DNA of 64,000 nucleotides, from contig NZ_MPVN01000001.1 of NCBI RefSeq assembly GCF_001955535.1, positions 1,674,001-1,738,000 of the forward strand. Direction: 5' to 3'. This DNA is from Paenibacillus sp. FSL H7-0326 (GTDB lineage: Bacteria; Bacillota; Bacilli; Paenibacillales; Paenibacillaceae). A program made the position numbers and the translations under genes. The notes under the pieces are model-generated. The model was given only the letters and a program-made list of their open reading frames with translations. It searched no databases and was not told the origin of the DNA. This document shows positions 9,798 to 18,622 of the stretch, one piece after another; within the stretch, counting starts at the first letter, position 1; the number at the start of each line of letters is the position of its first letter.

Positions 9798-9944
9798 CGT
9801 AGCTACGCCTCCTCTGTGCGTTACAATGCCGGTATTTAAACCGCTTTCATTAACCATTATAAATCGAGCTGTCAAGACTGTGAGCTTCATGACAACAGAC
9901 CCCCATCGCTGAAGGTCTGTCACCACACTATATTATGGAAGAGC

Positions 9945-10622
9945 CTAGTTTAGGAAATGAACCATTTGGTGCAACGCTTCTCTATCCGATGTATGCTCAT
10001 TATAGGGACTGTCTTCAACAGCATAGCCAAGAACAACACCAGAGCGGATAATCAGATGATCCGGGATCGACAGCTTCTCTCTAAGTATTTGAGGATAAGC
10101 AATCGAATTGAAGGCGGGAACACTCTGCACATGATGATACTCAGCGGCCAGCACAAGATATCCGGCGAAGGTGCCTAGATCCATGGTGGACCAATCCGTC
10201 AGCGATCGTTCCTGACAGATAATAACCAAGGCTGTTCCATCGAAGAACGAAATGTTGTTGCGTCGATTCAGCTCTCTTGCCTTCTCATCCTCACGATTGA
10301 TCCCCATGCACTCAAACATATGTATGCTGTTACGGACACTCCGTTCCTGCATATATTCAGGCCATTCCTTCGGAACGGGAACATCCGTATGGTATGGCTC
10401 TGATCGATCAAATGCAGCCAAATAGGCCTCCCTGACCGCTTCCAAGGTGCCGCCTGTAGCGACAAATACTTCCCAAGGCTGGGTATTCGCCCAGGATGGT
10501 GCACGCAGTGCATCCGTTAATATATTATCAAGTGTCGCCTGCGGGATCGGCTTGCTCTTGTCAAATTTGCGGTGAGACTTTCGGGTCTGAAACAGGTTCT
10601 TACTTTCTTCACGATGGTTCAT
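9945..10622 (-). CDS. Nitroreductase-family flavoprotein
   Basis: 225 residues. The N-terminal FMN-binding pattern TRKSHRKFDKSKP and APSWANTQPWEVFV, the central GTFAGYLVLAAEYHHV and the final VLGYAVEDSPYN define the nitroreductase fold. These enzymes use NAD(P)H and FMN to reduce nitroaromatics or quinones. The substrate is unknown. Start chosen at ATG 10622, preceded by GGAGGAGAAGCAATA. It is transcribed leftward, 147 bp before the sugar-sensor start, and probably separate from it. The 10623-10846 gap to the divergent acyltransferase holds both promoters, with no clear operator seen. Confidence 0.85.
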   Translation of the reverse strand: MNHREESKNLFQTRKSHRKFDKSKPIPQATLDNILTDALRAPSWANTQPWEVFVATGGTLEAVREAYLAAFDRSEPYHTDVPVPKEWPEYMQERSVRNSIHMFECMGINREDEKARELNRRNNISFFDGTALVIICQERSLTDWSTMDLGTFAGYLVLAAEYHHVQSVPAFNSIAYPQILREKLSIPDHLIIRSGVVLGYAVEDSPYNEHTSDREALHQMVHFLN

Positions 10623-10846
10623 TATTGCTTCTCCTCCATTCCTCTACTCTATATATCTGGAATTGACGATTCTTCATGAACGATAATATATACAGACAAT
10701 AATTACAAGCACACACAGTCCCGAGTTGTAGTATACTTGCTCATGTTGTTTGTCATTTCATCTATTCTTAATGTTGATTCGTTACAATAATGACTCCAGT
10801 GCCTGCCTTCTTGGCATCAGAAACAACGATAGGAGGTTATCTAATA

Positions 10847-12046
10847 TTGAAAAAGCCTAGAATCGAGGAGCTGACACCTCTGCGGGGACTCGCATTCCTC
10901 GCGATTGTGATGCAGCACAGCCTCGCAGAATATATATACCGGGCAGATATTCTCGCGCCTGATTCCACCATGCTTATGATTGTGTATCATTTGACAAGGT
11001 TCGGAACGCCGACCTTCGTGTTCCTGTCTGCCGTACTGCTGTTCTATAACTATGAGAAGAAGCTGCACTATCCGAGCTTTATTCGCAAAAGATTCGGAGA
11101 TATCTATGTTCCGTTCCTGTTATGGACGGTACTATACTGGCTGAGTGTAAGACTGACGGCTGGCACGAACTGGCTGAGTGCTGACACCTGGACAAGCCTT
11201 GTTAGTGAATGGTTTGTTCCTCAAGCCGGTTATCAGCTGTGGTTCGTCATTATGGTGTTCCAGTTCTATCTGCTGTTTCCGCTGTTCCGGAAAGCTGCTC
11301 TGTTTCTGAAGAGCAAACTGGCGCCTCTGGATCCGAAACGACAGAACCGTACGGTTGTCACTATTATCGTACTCACTGGCGTCGCCTATGCTTATCTGTT
11401 ATATCTGTCGTATTACGAGATGGGTGCTTGGGCAGCAGAAGCAGGCGGGATAACGCAAACACTGCTTGGTTACAGATCTTATTCTTTTGTTATGTATTTC
11501 TTTTATTTTATACTTGGTGCTCTGGTTGCCTTCATGCTCGAAAAGTTTCGCAAATGGGTACTCAAAATCATGCCCTGGACAGCGTTCTTGTCCATCGCAT
11601 TATTCACTCTGCTCGCATATGATGTGCTTCGCGGCTCTTCTGATGTGATGAACCTGAACATATCTACCTATTTGAAGCCTCAGACCTTTGCTTTGATTCT
11701 GACACAGATGTTCCTGCTGTATGGATTCATGCTCGTCGTCTCGCCGCAGAGCCGTTTCCGTAAGCTGTTTACATGGGTAGGAAGATATTCATACGGCGGT
11801 TATCTCGTCCATGCTATGGTCATCTACGGCATCGCATTCTTCACTAGACCGATGGAACTGTCTGGATATCATTTGCCGGTAACGATCATCACATTCCTGC
11901 TTACCGTCATCATATCGCTGCTCATCAGCTTTGGCTTGTCCAAGCTGCCTGGATCAAGATATCTGGTAGGTCTTGCGCGCAAACCCAAGAACAAGACTGC
12001 GAGAGATAAGGACAAGACGGTCCCGGCAGAAGGTGCTGTGCTCTGA
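10847..12046 (+). CDS. Acyltransferase-3 family integral membrane protein
   Basis: 399 residues from a TTG at 10847, which has AGGAGG 10 nt upstream; an upstream in-frame ATG at 10790 lacks one. The family start motif is visible (EELTPLRGLAFLAIVMQHSL, with the conserved His) and FVFLSAVLLFY follows. About 10 hydrophobic helices come next, then a basic cytoplasmic tail (KPKNKTARDKDK). Family members move acyl groups onto extracellular polysaccharides, peptidoglycan or teichoic acid. No glycosyltransferases lie nearby, so the acceptor cannot be guessed. It ends at a shared terminator. Confidence 0.85.
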   Translation: MKKPRIEELTPLRGLAFLAIVMQHSLAEYIYRADILAPDSTMLMIVYHLTRFGTPTFVFLSAVLLFYNYEKKLHYPSFIRKRFGDIYVPFLLWTVLYWLSVRLTAGTNWLSADTWTSLVSEWFVPQAGYQLWFVIMVFQFYLLFPLFRKAALFLKSKLAPLDPKRQNRTVVTIIVLTGVAYAYLLYLSYYEMGAWAAEAGGITQTLLGYRSYSFVMYFFYFILGALVAFMLEKFRKWVLKIMPWTAFLSIALFTLLAYDVLRGSSDVMNLNISTYLKPQTFALILTQMFLLYGFMLVVSPQSRFRKLFTWVGRYSYGGYLVHAMVIYGIAFFTRPMELSGYHLPVTIITFLLTVIISLLISFGLSKLPGSRYLVGLARKPKNKTARDKDKTVPAEGAVL

Positions 12047-12093
12047 CGTAAGAGATTGCACCATTTTCAGCTTATTTTCCCCTGCAATTAAAT

Positions 12094-12150
12094 ATCCCCT
12101 TCAAGCTTCGTCTGTCGATGTATGACGGTCCTGCTTGGAGGGGATTTTTT
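12094..12150. terminator. Bidirectional terminator
   Basis: Arms ATCCCCTTCAAGC and GCTTGGAGGGGAT pair over 13 positions with one mismatch and are followed by TTTTT. It lies between convergent genes. Confidence 0.8.
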
Positions 12151-12159
12151 ATTTAGATT

Positions 12160-12852
12160 TTAGCTATGATCATGCTTAAGGGCTTCTTTTCCCGGTGTCC
12201 TTTCGATCTTGATCTTTCGATGGATAAACTTCTCCAGATCAGGTGTTAACTCTTCCTTCAATTTATCCACCAGCTGCTTCTCGGATACGCCTTTTGATTT
12301 GGCAATTTCAGCCAGCGACTTCCCTTCCCGAAGCTCTTGATTGAGCTGATCCGGGGTGAGACCGAGAAACTTGGCAATTTCCTCGCGATTTAAGCGATGT
12401 CCTTTGCCATGATGTGCATGCCGCCCGCGAAGCTCACTGAGGGGCGTGTTGATCACTTTGGCGAGCCGGGCATGAATATTCGATTTCATAGAGGTGCCTT
12501 GTTCTTTTGTGAGACAGCCTTCTTTGACCGCGGCATCCACCCGCTTATCGATGGCAGGAATAAGCTTCTTCTCGAGCTGCTTATCTGTTATTCCCTTCGA
12601 CTGGGCAATGCTTGCAATGGTCTTGCCTTGTTCCATTTGGGATGCCAGTTCCTTCAGATCCATATTCAGAATCTTGGCTGTCTCATCCATGAAATAGAGG
12701 TGATGTCCTTGCCCGCAATTTGCATCTACCTCAAACTCCGTAAATACCGGATCCGGGGTTTTCGTTTCCTGAGCTCCGGCCTGTCCTGCGAACCCCGTCA
12801 TGATCGAGATCAGAAGAGCGGCAGAAGCGATGCGCGAAATATATTTGTTCAT
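12160..12852 (-). CDS. Secreted protein with tandem helical repeats, function unknown
   Basis: 230 residues from ATG 12852, preceded by AAAGGTGG. A Sec signal peptide ends near AGA-QE. Two copies of a helical repeat are seen: ILNMDLKELASQMEQGKTIASIAQSKGI and, about 90 residues later, FLGLTPDQLNQELREGKSLAEIAKSKGV. Each is followed by a kQL-kK-like helix. The region between is His-rich (RGRHAHHGKGHR), which might bind metal. Similar repeats occur in many secreted Firmicutes proteins of unknown role. The gene follows a histidine kinase gene on the same strand (about 105-bp gap) and could be its partner; this is inference only. Confidence 0.7.
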   Translation of the reverse strand: MNKYISRIASAALLISIMTGFAGQAGAQETKTPDPVFTEFEVDANCGQGHHLYFMDETAKILNMDLKELASQMEQGKTIASIAQSKGITDKQLEKKLIPAIDKRVDAAVKEGCLTKEQGTSMKSNIHARLAKVINTPLSELRGRHAHHGKGHRLNREEIAKFLGLTPDQLNQELREGKSLAEIAKSKGVSEKQLVDKLKEELTPDLEKFIHRKIKIERTPGKEALKHDHS

Positions 12853-12956
12853 GTGTCTGTCCACCTTTCTAGCTGCAATAAATTGTCTGCACTTCGTTAG
12901 TGTGGACGAACACACCCTTTTTTATCCATTACACATGAACTACACGAGCTGCAAGC

Positions 12957-14846
12957 TCAAGTACCGGAAGGAAAACGAATAACAGCCTCCGTTCCAATCC
13001 CTTTCTCGCTGCTATATTCTATACTTCCATCCATTGCTTCAATGATTCGGAATGTCACCATCATGCCAAGCCCGGTACCCTTCGTTTTATTGGAGAAATA
13101 AGGTTCACCGAGTCTCATGAGCTCCTGCTCATCCATGCCTATTCCGGTATCCTGTACATGAATAAAAATTTCCTTCCCTCTCGAATAAGCCTTGACTCTA
13201 ACCTCGCCGCTGCCCTGAATCGCCTCTATGCTGTTCTTGAGAATATTAATAAATGCTTGTTTAAACTTGGAGGTGTTTCCTCGAACCCACAGGTTCTCGG
13301 GTACATCCATCGTAATGACACAGCCCTCCAGATTTGCCATCGGGATCAGCACACCTTCGATGTGATTGAATTCTTCGGCTAGATTAATAAGCCTGATCTG
13401 ATCAAATTCCGGCTTGGCGAAGGTCAGAAAATCATTAATAATCTCGGATGCCCGATCGAGCTCCTCAATCGCAATACTGACATATCTTCGATTCCTCAAA
13501 TTCTCCTGCTTGCTCATCAGCTGGAGAAATCCGCGGGTTACCTGAAGGGGATTCCGGACTTCATGTGCAACAGAAGCCGCTAATTCACTTATAATCTTGA
13601 TCTTTTCCGAGCGCTGCAGCTCATTATTGAATACTTCAAGCTCCTTCGTATACAGCTCTACTTGCTCATGCTTGCCCCATAAAGGATTTGTCTTGATGAT
13701 CACGAGAGAGACCGTAAATGCAGCCATCCCCCACTTCATCATCCAGAAATCATACCAACTCAAGGTGTAATATAGAATCCATTCGACAACGGCTGTGACT
13801 GTAAGTATTCCAGAACCGAATGATAGCAAATAGGCTTTACGGTTCCCCTTGCGTGCCTCCAGGATGGCAAAATAGGTCAGCAAGATAAGCTCTACAATAA
13901 ACACAACCCCAAACACAGGCCGGGTCAGGAATTCATAAAACGGATAAATGAAATCACCCGTTAATGCATTGACCACTCTAACCAGCATGCACAATGCGAT
14001 GTATACCAGCATAGATTTCCACAGCTTATTGATTAATCCGCCTGGTCCAGGTCCGATCATCTGTTCAAAACAATAGGCTAAGAGCGGCAGCAGCAGAATT
14101 AAAGCCGTTTCGAAGCCTGTAACCAGAATCCAGCTGTAATCAGGGTACAGCGTATACAAAGTCGGTGAATACAACAAGATAGCGAGACCGAAGCAGATAA
14201 TGACCCCCATCATTGAGGACCACTGTCTTGTATTCACCCGGGTCATAAATAAACAGGTTACCGCTATGAGGACGGCAATCAGCAGCAGGATACCTCCCAT
14301 TAGGACAGACGATAAACCATCTCTAAGATACATGCCGCTTAAGTCTTTATAAGAACCTGTCCATGCGTTCTCGCTCAATCCGACAGTTCTATCACTGCTG
14401 TGTGTCCAGATGTACACGGTCTTGCCTGAATCCTCTTGATCCAGAGACAACAGAATATGATTGCGATCAAACGGATAATTGTTGAATTCTCCTAATATAC
14501 GCTCTCCATCTATATAGATATCAATCTGCTGTCCATAAATATATTCAAACAAAAGACCCGACCTCTCATCCAGATCGGCTGGCAGCTTGATTCTAGTCCA
14601 TGCGGCACGAGCGATAGATGGATCCATGTCCTCAGCAGAATATCTGTCATCAATCGCTGTCCACTTATAATTTCCCTCCATCAGCTCCTCATAGCTGACG
14701 TTCACACTATCATTAAACCAGAGCATGTCCCGCGACAATTTCTGTATATCCTTATCCTGTGCATGCAAGACAGCTTGCGGCAGGATGAAGAGTACCCCTA
14801 GTAAACACAAGATGATAGCCGCCGATACTCTGGGCCCGATCTTCAT
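12957..14846 (-). CDS. Sensor histidine kinase with 7TMR-DISM-like input region
   Basis: 629 residues. After a signal-like segment (about 8-28) comes an extracellular beta-rich region (30-175; AWTRIKLPADL, VYIWTHSSD) and about seven hydrophobic helices (180-385). That arrangement matches the 7TMR-DISM type. A short coiled region leads to HisKA with phosphoacceptor His428 in SVAHEVRNPLQV, followed by HATPase_c (NILKNSIEAI, DTGIGMD, GTGLGMMVTFRIIEAM). The catalytic part resembles sporulation kinases KinB/KinE. No response-regulator gene is adjacent, so it is an orphan kinase, consistent with phosphorelay input (inference). GAGGTG precedes the ATG. Confidence 0.85.
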   Translation of the reverse strand: MKIGPRVSAAIILCLLGVLFILPQAVLHAQDKDIQKLSRDMLWFNDSVNVSYEELMEGNYKWTAIDDRYSAEDMDPSIARAAWTRIKLPADLDERSGLLFEYIYGQQIDIYIDGERILGEFNNYPFDRNHILLSLDQEDSGKTVYIWTHSSDRTVGLSENAWTGSYKDLSGMYLRDGLSSVLMGGILLLIAVLIAVTCLFMTRVNTRQWSSMMGVIICFGLAILLYSPTLYTLYPDYSWILVTGFETALILLLPLLAYCFEQMIGPGPGGLINKLWKSMLVYIALCMLVRVVNALTGDFIYPFYEFLTRPVFGVVFIVELILLTYFAILEARKGNRKAYLLSFGSGILTVTAVVEWILYYTLSWYDFWMMKWGMAAFTVSLVIIKTNPLWGKHEQVELYTKELEVFNNELQRSEKIKIISELAASVAHEVRNPLQVTRGFLQLMSKQENLRNRRYVSIAIEELDRASEIINDFLTFAKPEFDQIRLINLAEEFNHIEGVLIPMANLEGCVITMDVPENLWVRGNTSKFKQAFINILKNSIEAIQGSGEVRVKAYSRGKEIFIHVQDTGIGMDEQELMRLGEPYFSNKTKGTGLGMMVTFRIIEAMDGSIEYSSEKGIGTEAVIRFPSGT

Positions 14847-14871
14847 TAGAACACCTCAAGACTCGATAAAA

Positions 14872-15225
14872 TTAATACACATCCTTATTTTTCCACACTT
14901 TATTGCTATCTACAATACTATTATCGCGCTCATCCCGAAGTCTCTCGCGCTCTGCCTCATACTGATTCTTGATCTTTTCTAGTTCCTTCTGCTCTGCTTC
15001 CTCCCGATATTCAAACCAGACCAGACTCTCCTCATCCTCGTAGATGGTCCATATATCTGAGAATAGGTAGTCCTTGATCTCAACAATCCTGCCGTTCCAT
15101 AAGCCGGAAGACCAATAGAGGCCGTCAGGTTTACGAATGACCGTCCGTGAGTAACCAGGTGTAGATGCTTTTTGACCGATCTTAATCGATCCGATCATAT
15201 TCGAGAATGTACACCATTCCATCAC
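14872..15225 (-). CDS. Hypothetical protein with charged C-terminal helix
   Basis: 117 residues. GGAGGA precedes a GTG (15225) immediately followed by ATG (15222); either could be the start. The N-terminal half is beta-like (IGSIKIGQKAST, TVIRKPDGLYWSSGLWNG). From about residue 70 there is a long, strongly charged helix (EYREEAEQKELEKIKNQYEA), probably a coiled coil. No signal peptide or membrane span. I do not recognise the family. The gene lies 25 bp upstream of the kinase gene on the same strand, so co-transcription is likely. Confidence 0.55.
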   Translation of the reverse strand: MMEWCTFSNMIGSIKIGQKASTPGYSRTVIRKPDGLYWSSGLWNGRIVEIKDYLFSDIWTIYEDEESLVWFEYREEAEQKELEKIKNQYEAERERLRDERDNSIVDSNKVWKNKDVY

Positions 15226-15388
15226 CTGTCTTCCTCCAATCCTAATGACTCTCTATATTTTATAGCTAACATGGATTTTTAGAAACTATATTCATTCTAT
15301 CCAATTGATTCGGGAGCGAAAGCTCGGTTTAAGAAATAGTCAAGTACATTTGGTTAGACCTCTCAAATTCATGAAGGAGGATAAAAAA

Positions 15389-15550
15389 ATGAATAACACA
15401 CATCGAAATGTGGAAGTCGAGCACAAGGATGTTCAGAAGAAATCTGATTCCAGTTTAGTCGCATCTACATTTATCAAATACGCAGCTTACATCATCCTAT
15501 TTTTCGGATTCCTATACTTTCTCGTTAAATTTGTATTCCCTATGTTCTAG
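15389..15550 (+). CDS. Small single-span membrane protein
   Basis: 53 residues from ATG 15389 with an ideal AGGAGG 7 nt upstream; the frame continues upstream but without a ribosome site. The N-terminal half is hydrophilic (MNNTHRNVEVEHKD). Residues about 27-50 form one membrane span (YAAYIILFFGFLYFLVKFV) ending in PMF. Function unknown. The next gene on the same strand starts 80 bp later. Confidence 0.6.
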   Translation: MNNTHRNVEVEHKDVQKKSDSSLVASTFIKYAAYIILFFGFLYFLVKFVFPMF

Positions 15551-15630
15551 ATGGACACGCTATCCGTAACTATGAACTGCTATGCATTCCCATGAACTTG
15601 AAGAAATAAGACTTTAAGGAGAGATATCAA

Positions 15631-16041
15631 ATGGAGAATAAACCACATACGAACGAAGCCGATTTTGCCTATGAACGTTATAAATCCATGCAGGAGCCGG
15701 ATCCGCTGAATACCCTGCCTGAAGATGATTTGGATTATGTAAATACGTATACAGAACAGACCGTAAGTCTGGATGAAGACACAACACCACTTGATGCCGA
15801 AACGGCTCAAAAGGAACCGATGCAGGATGTGCGCAGTACCTCCTCCATTGAATTTGCACCGGACGAGGATTTTATGGATCGGCAGGATGTGCTGATCCGA
15901 TCCAGCGAGCCTGATCTAGCAGCCGTACCCGATGCAGATGAGATCGCTGCAAACAGCCCAGTCGATCCGGCAGCTCCAGACCCGGATGCCATGCATGGTA
16001 CAGATCTGATTAATGGCGCCGGCGGAAGTCCAGAGAAATGA
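15631..16041 (+). CDS. Acidic, probably disordered protein
   Basis: 136 residues from ATG 15631 with AAGGAGAG upstream. Very rich in Asp, Glu, Pro and Ala (EPDPLNTLPEDDLDYV; DPAAPDPDAMHG) with few hydrophobics, so probably unfolded and soluble. No recognisable domain or signal. The good ribosome site and codon pattern support a real gene; function is unknown. Confidence 0.55.
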   Translation: MENKPHTNEADFAYERYKSMQEPDPLNTLPEDDLDYVNTYTEQTVSLDEDTTPLDAETAQKEPMQDVRSTSSIEFAPDEDFMDRQDVLIRSSEPDLAAVPDADEIAANSPVDPAAPDPDAMHGTDLINGAGGSPEK

Positions 16042-16225
16042 ATCTAAAATAGGATATTGTGCAAGCTGCTGCGGTGTCTTCATTGCAGCGGCTTGTTTTT
16101 TGTTCTATCACGCTCCTCTCTTCTACAGCTATGACATTTTCGTGTCTATTCCGATGAACGTTTCTAAATGGAGAGAAAAAAGGTATGATGAGAACATATT
16201 CAAACTATATCAAGGAGGAAACAGC

Positions 16226-16882
16226 ATGTTGTTCAGATCCAAAGGCTTCAAATTCCTCTTTCTCCTGACTGCACTTGTCGTTATTCTGGCAGGCTGTGGA
16301 AAGGATAATGCAGAGAATGACGAGCTTGAATTTGGAGGGATTGGTGTTCCTGACCCTGCGAAGTCTCATCCGGTTGCTACCATTGAGCTGTCTAATGGCA
16401 AGCAGATCGTAATGGAACTCTACCCCGAAATTGCTCCGAATACCGTGAACAATTTCATTTCCCTCGCTAACAGCGGCTTTTACGATGGAACGATCTTTCA
16501 CCGGGTTATCCCGAACTTTATGATACAGGGCGGCGATCCTGAAGGAACAGGGACCGGCGGTCCTGGTTACAGCATCAAGGGCGAGTTTACAAGCAACGGA
16601 GTGAAGAATCATCTGCTGCATGTTCGCGGTGTCGTATCCATGGCGCGGTCCAATGACCTGGATTCCGCAGGCTCCCAGTTTTTTATTGTACAAGCGGATT
16701 CAGAGCATCTGGATAATCTTTATGCCGCATTCGGTAAAGTGACCGAAGGTCTGGACGTTGTCGATGAAATAGCGAATCTCGAGAGAGACCAGAATGACCG
16801 GCCAGTTGACCCGCCAGTAATGACTAAAGTCACTGTAGACACGCTGGGTGTCGACTATCCGGAACCAGAGAAAATTGAATAG
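16226..16882 (+). CDS. Cyclophilin-type peptidyl-prolyl isomerase lipoprotein
   Basis: 218 residues from ATG 16226, chosen for AAGGAGG upstream and because it opens a signal peptide with lipobox LAGC. The cyclophilin core is clear: GFYDGTIFHRVIPNFMIQGG, GTGTGGPGYSI, RGVVSMARS, GSQFFIVQADSEHLDN and AAFGKVTEGLDVV. The active-site Arg (FHRV) and Gln (FMIQGG) are present. It probably acts outside the membrane on secreted protein folding, like other lipid-anchored foldases. It ends at a strong terminator and has its own leader region after the acidic-protein gene. Confidence 0.9.
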   Translation: MLFRSKGFKFLFLLTALVVILAGCGKDNAENDELEFGGIGVPDPAKSHPVATIELSNGKQIVMELYPEIAPNTVNNFISLANSGFYDGTIFHRVIPNFMIQGGDPEGTGTGGPGYSIKGEFTSNGVKNHLLHVRGVVSMARSNDLDSAGSQFFIVQADSEHLDNLYAAFGKVTEGLDVVDEIANLERDQNDRPVDPPVMTKVTVDTLGVDYPEPEKIE

Positions 16883-16893
16883 AAAAAACAGCA

Positions 16894-16925
16894 AAAGACC
16901 GGACTCCTTCGAATGTCCGGTCTTT
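16894..16925 (+). terminator. Rho-independent terminator after the cyclophilin gene
   Basis: 11-bp inverted repeat AAAGACCGGAC / GTCCGGTCTTT, 12 bp past the stop; A-rich on the left, so it may work both ways. Confidence 0.85.
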
Positions 16926-16949
16926 ATTACGTACGCCATTTATGCCAAA

Positions 16950-17054
16950 TCATCGCCATATTAAGCTAATCCATCCCATAATCGAAATCCAGAGCGGAAC
17001 ACTGAGCAGGATGCCCCACATTAACCCTTTTAATAGCTGCGTGTTTAGTTCCAA
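16950..17054 (-). CDS. Small hydrophobic protein (34 aa)
   Basis: Within a 390-bp gap, the minus strand has a short frame starting TTG at 17054 with AAGGGG 9 nt upstream. It reads MELNTQLLKGLMWG, then a hydrophobic stretch ILLSVPLWISIMGWISLIW, Arg, stop. The peptide looks like one membrane-inserted helix. A shadow-type ORF this short would rarely have both a spaced ribosome site and a clean amphipathic/hydrophobic pattern, but the call rests on that alone. The rest of the gap is A+T-rich and includes a weak cre-like sequence at 17163-17176. Confidence 0.4.
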   Translation of the reverse strand: MELNTQLLKGLMWGILLSVPLWISIMGWISLIWR

Positions 17055-17271
17055 TAGCAACGACCCCTTCACTGTTTAATTAGTCGTAGTATCGGTGTTC
17101 AAAATGAGCTATATACTCTAGTTCGCTTATTTCTTCCTCTACTTTATATTACACCAATTTTTAGAAAGCGCTATCATTAATTTATTCCTATTCAACATTC
17201 CTGCTACTTATACTTCCAATTCACCCTGTGTACCTGTTATAATTTTGCTACGATGAAACGGAGGGATCATC

Positions 17272-17547
17272 ATGGTCAAAAAAAGAAACACGCCGTCCCG
17301 GCAGTCGACTAACCGTACTTCGAGCCGTGAAGAATCCGGAGCAGCGACGCTGAAGGACATGCTGAGCGATGAAGTGCTCGGCAAGCTCAAGGCGCAGGCC
17401 AAGGAAATTAAGGCAGCCGATCTGCAGCGACAGGAAGAAGCTCGCCGTCTGGCAGAAGAGAAGAAGAAGGCAGAGCAAAAAAAATTAGATAACAACTTTG
17501 AATATCTTCTTGACAACAGCAACCTCGATTGGCACAAATATAAATAA
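17272..17547 (+). CDS. DUF3886 (YqkE-like) small charged protein
   Basis: 91 residues; CGGAGGG precedes the ATG. The family pattern is visible: a basic N-terminus with Ser/Thr, then TLKDMLSDEVLGKLKAQ, a long charged helix (RQEEARRLAEEKKKAEQKK) and a conserved end SNLDWHKYK. This matches YqkE-like proteins of Bacillales, whose function is not known. Monocistronic, closed by a terminator 12 bp downstream. Confidence 0.75.
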   Translation: MVKKRNTPSRQSTNRTSSREESGAATLKDMLSDEVLGKLKAQAKEIKAADLQRQEEARRLAEEKKKAEQKKLDNNFEYLLDNSNLDWHKYK

Positions 17548-17558
17548 AATGACGATGT

Positions 17559-17604
17559 CCCCAAGTATTGACCTGTGAAGACAGGTCCTGTACTTGGGGA
17601 TTTT
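17559..17604 (+). terminator. Rho-independent terminator
   Basis: Outer arms CCCCAAGTA / TACTTGGGG and inner arms ACCTGT / ACAGGT make a long hairpin followed by ATTTT. Confidence 0.85.
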
Positions 17605-17715
17605 GCAAAATGTTGCACTCCCCCTCTTCCCTATGATTCAACCTACCTCCGACAGGGGTATTTCTACGTTAGAAAGCTTCACGAATTATAGACTATGGAT
17701 TAGGGAGGAATCGTT

Positions 17716-18507
17716 ATGCCGAATCTTCGTTTTGAGAATAAGATTGCCATTGTGACCGGGGGAGGTTCCGGCATAGGGCAAGCCGCTGCCCTTCGTTTAG
17801 CGGAGGAAGGTTCTCACGTATTCATGCTTGATCGAACCGTCGAAAGAGCAGAAGAAACCAAAAGTAGGATTGAGCAAAACGGCGGAACGGCGGAAGTCAT
17901 TGAATGCGACATTGCTAAGCCCGAGATGGTGGAGAATGCGATTAACACCGTTGCAGAACGGGCAGGTCGAATTGATGTTGTCTTTGCCAACGCCGGTGTA
18001 AACGGAAAAATGGCGCCCATTGAAACGATGGAAATCGAAGATTGGGATCAAACGATGTGCATTAATATGAGAGGTACGTTCGCCACGGTAAAATACGCGA
18101 TACCTCACATGAAGGAGAATGGCGGAAGTATCATTATTAACAGCTCCATTAATGGTAACCGCGTATTCTCGAATATCGGCTTCTCTGCTTATGCATCGAC
18201 AAAGGCCGGTCAAGCAGCATTTATGAAAATGGCGGCACTGGAGCTCGCCAGATATAAAATCCGGGTCAACTCCGTTCATCCAGGGGCCATTGACACGAAT
18301 ATTGATTCCAAGACCGAGCGCTCTGAGGATCTGGATCAGGTTCAAATTCCGGTGGAATTCCCTGAGGGAGATCAGCCGCTTGCCGGCAAGTCGGGCAAGC
18401 CTGACCAAGTCGCTTCCCTGGTCTTGTTCCTGGCTTCAGATGAAGCCTCCCACATATCCGGCACCGAAGTCTATATTGATGGAGCAGAATCCCTGCTTCG
18501 CGGATAA
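17716..18507 (+). CDS. Short-chain dehydrogenase/reductase
   Basis: 263 residues. Rossmann NAD(P) motif TGGGSGIG near residue 15, Asp in FMLDRT after beta-2 (favours NAD(H)), NAG at ANAGVNG, catalytic Ser in INSSINGN, and YASTKAG with the Tyr/Lys pair. The C-terminus carries the usual GTEVYIDGAESLL. This is a classical SDR; the substrate cannot be told. AGGGAGG lies upstream of the ATG. It converges with the phosphonate operon and shares its terminator. Confidence 0.87.
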   Translation: MPNLRFENKIAIVTGGGSGIGQAAALRLAEEGSHVFMLDRTVERAEETKSRIEQNGGTAEVIECDIAKPEMVENAINTVAERAGRIDVVFANAGVNGKMAPIETMEIEDWDQTMCINMRGTFATVKYAIPHMKENGGSIIINSSINGNRVFSNIGFSAYASTKAGQAAFMKMAALELARYKIRVNSVHPGAIDTNIDSKTERSEDLDQVQIPVEFPEGDQPLAGKSGKPDQVASLVLFLASDEASHISGTEVYIDGAESLLRG

Positions 18508-18527
18508 TAAGGCAAGACGTATGAAAG

Positions 18528-18572
18528 AACCTCCAGACTTACTGCTATATAGCAGCAAGTCTGGAGGTTTTT
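18528..18572. terminator. Terminator between the SDR gene and the phosphonate operon
   Basis: Arms AACCTCCAGACTT / AAGTCTGGAGGTT (13 bp) with an inner GCTGCT-type stem. Followed by TTT on the plus strand; the minus-strand side is less T-rich but lies just past phnE. Confidence 0.8.
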
Positions 18573-18622
18573 AATTGCTGTAAGACTTGCAAGCTAATAG
18601 CATTTTAAACATGTTAAACCTC

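Noticed and set aside
17163..17176. cre box AGAAAGCGCTATCA
   Set aside because: First base is off consensus and no sugar-related gene is adjacent; the flanking genes are a small peptide and a DUF3886 protein. Kept only as a remark.
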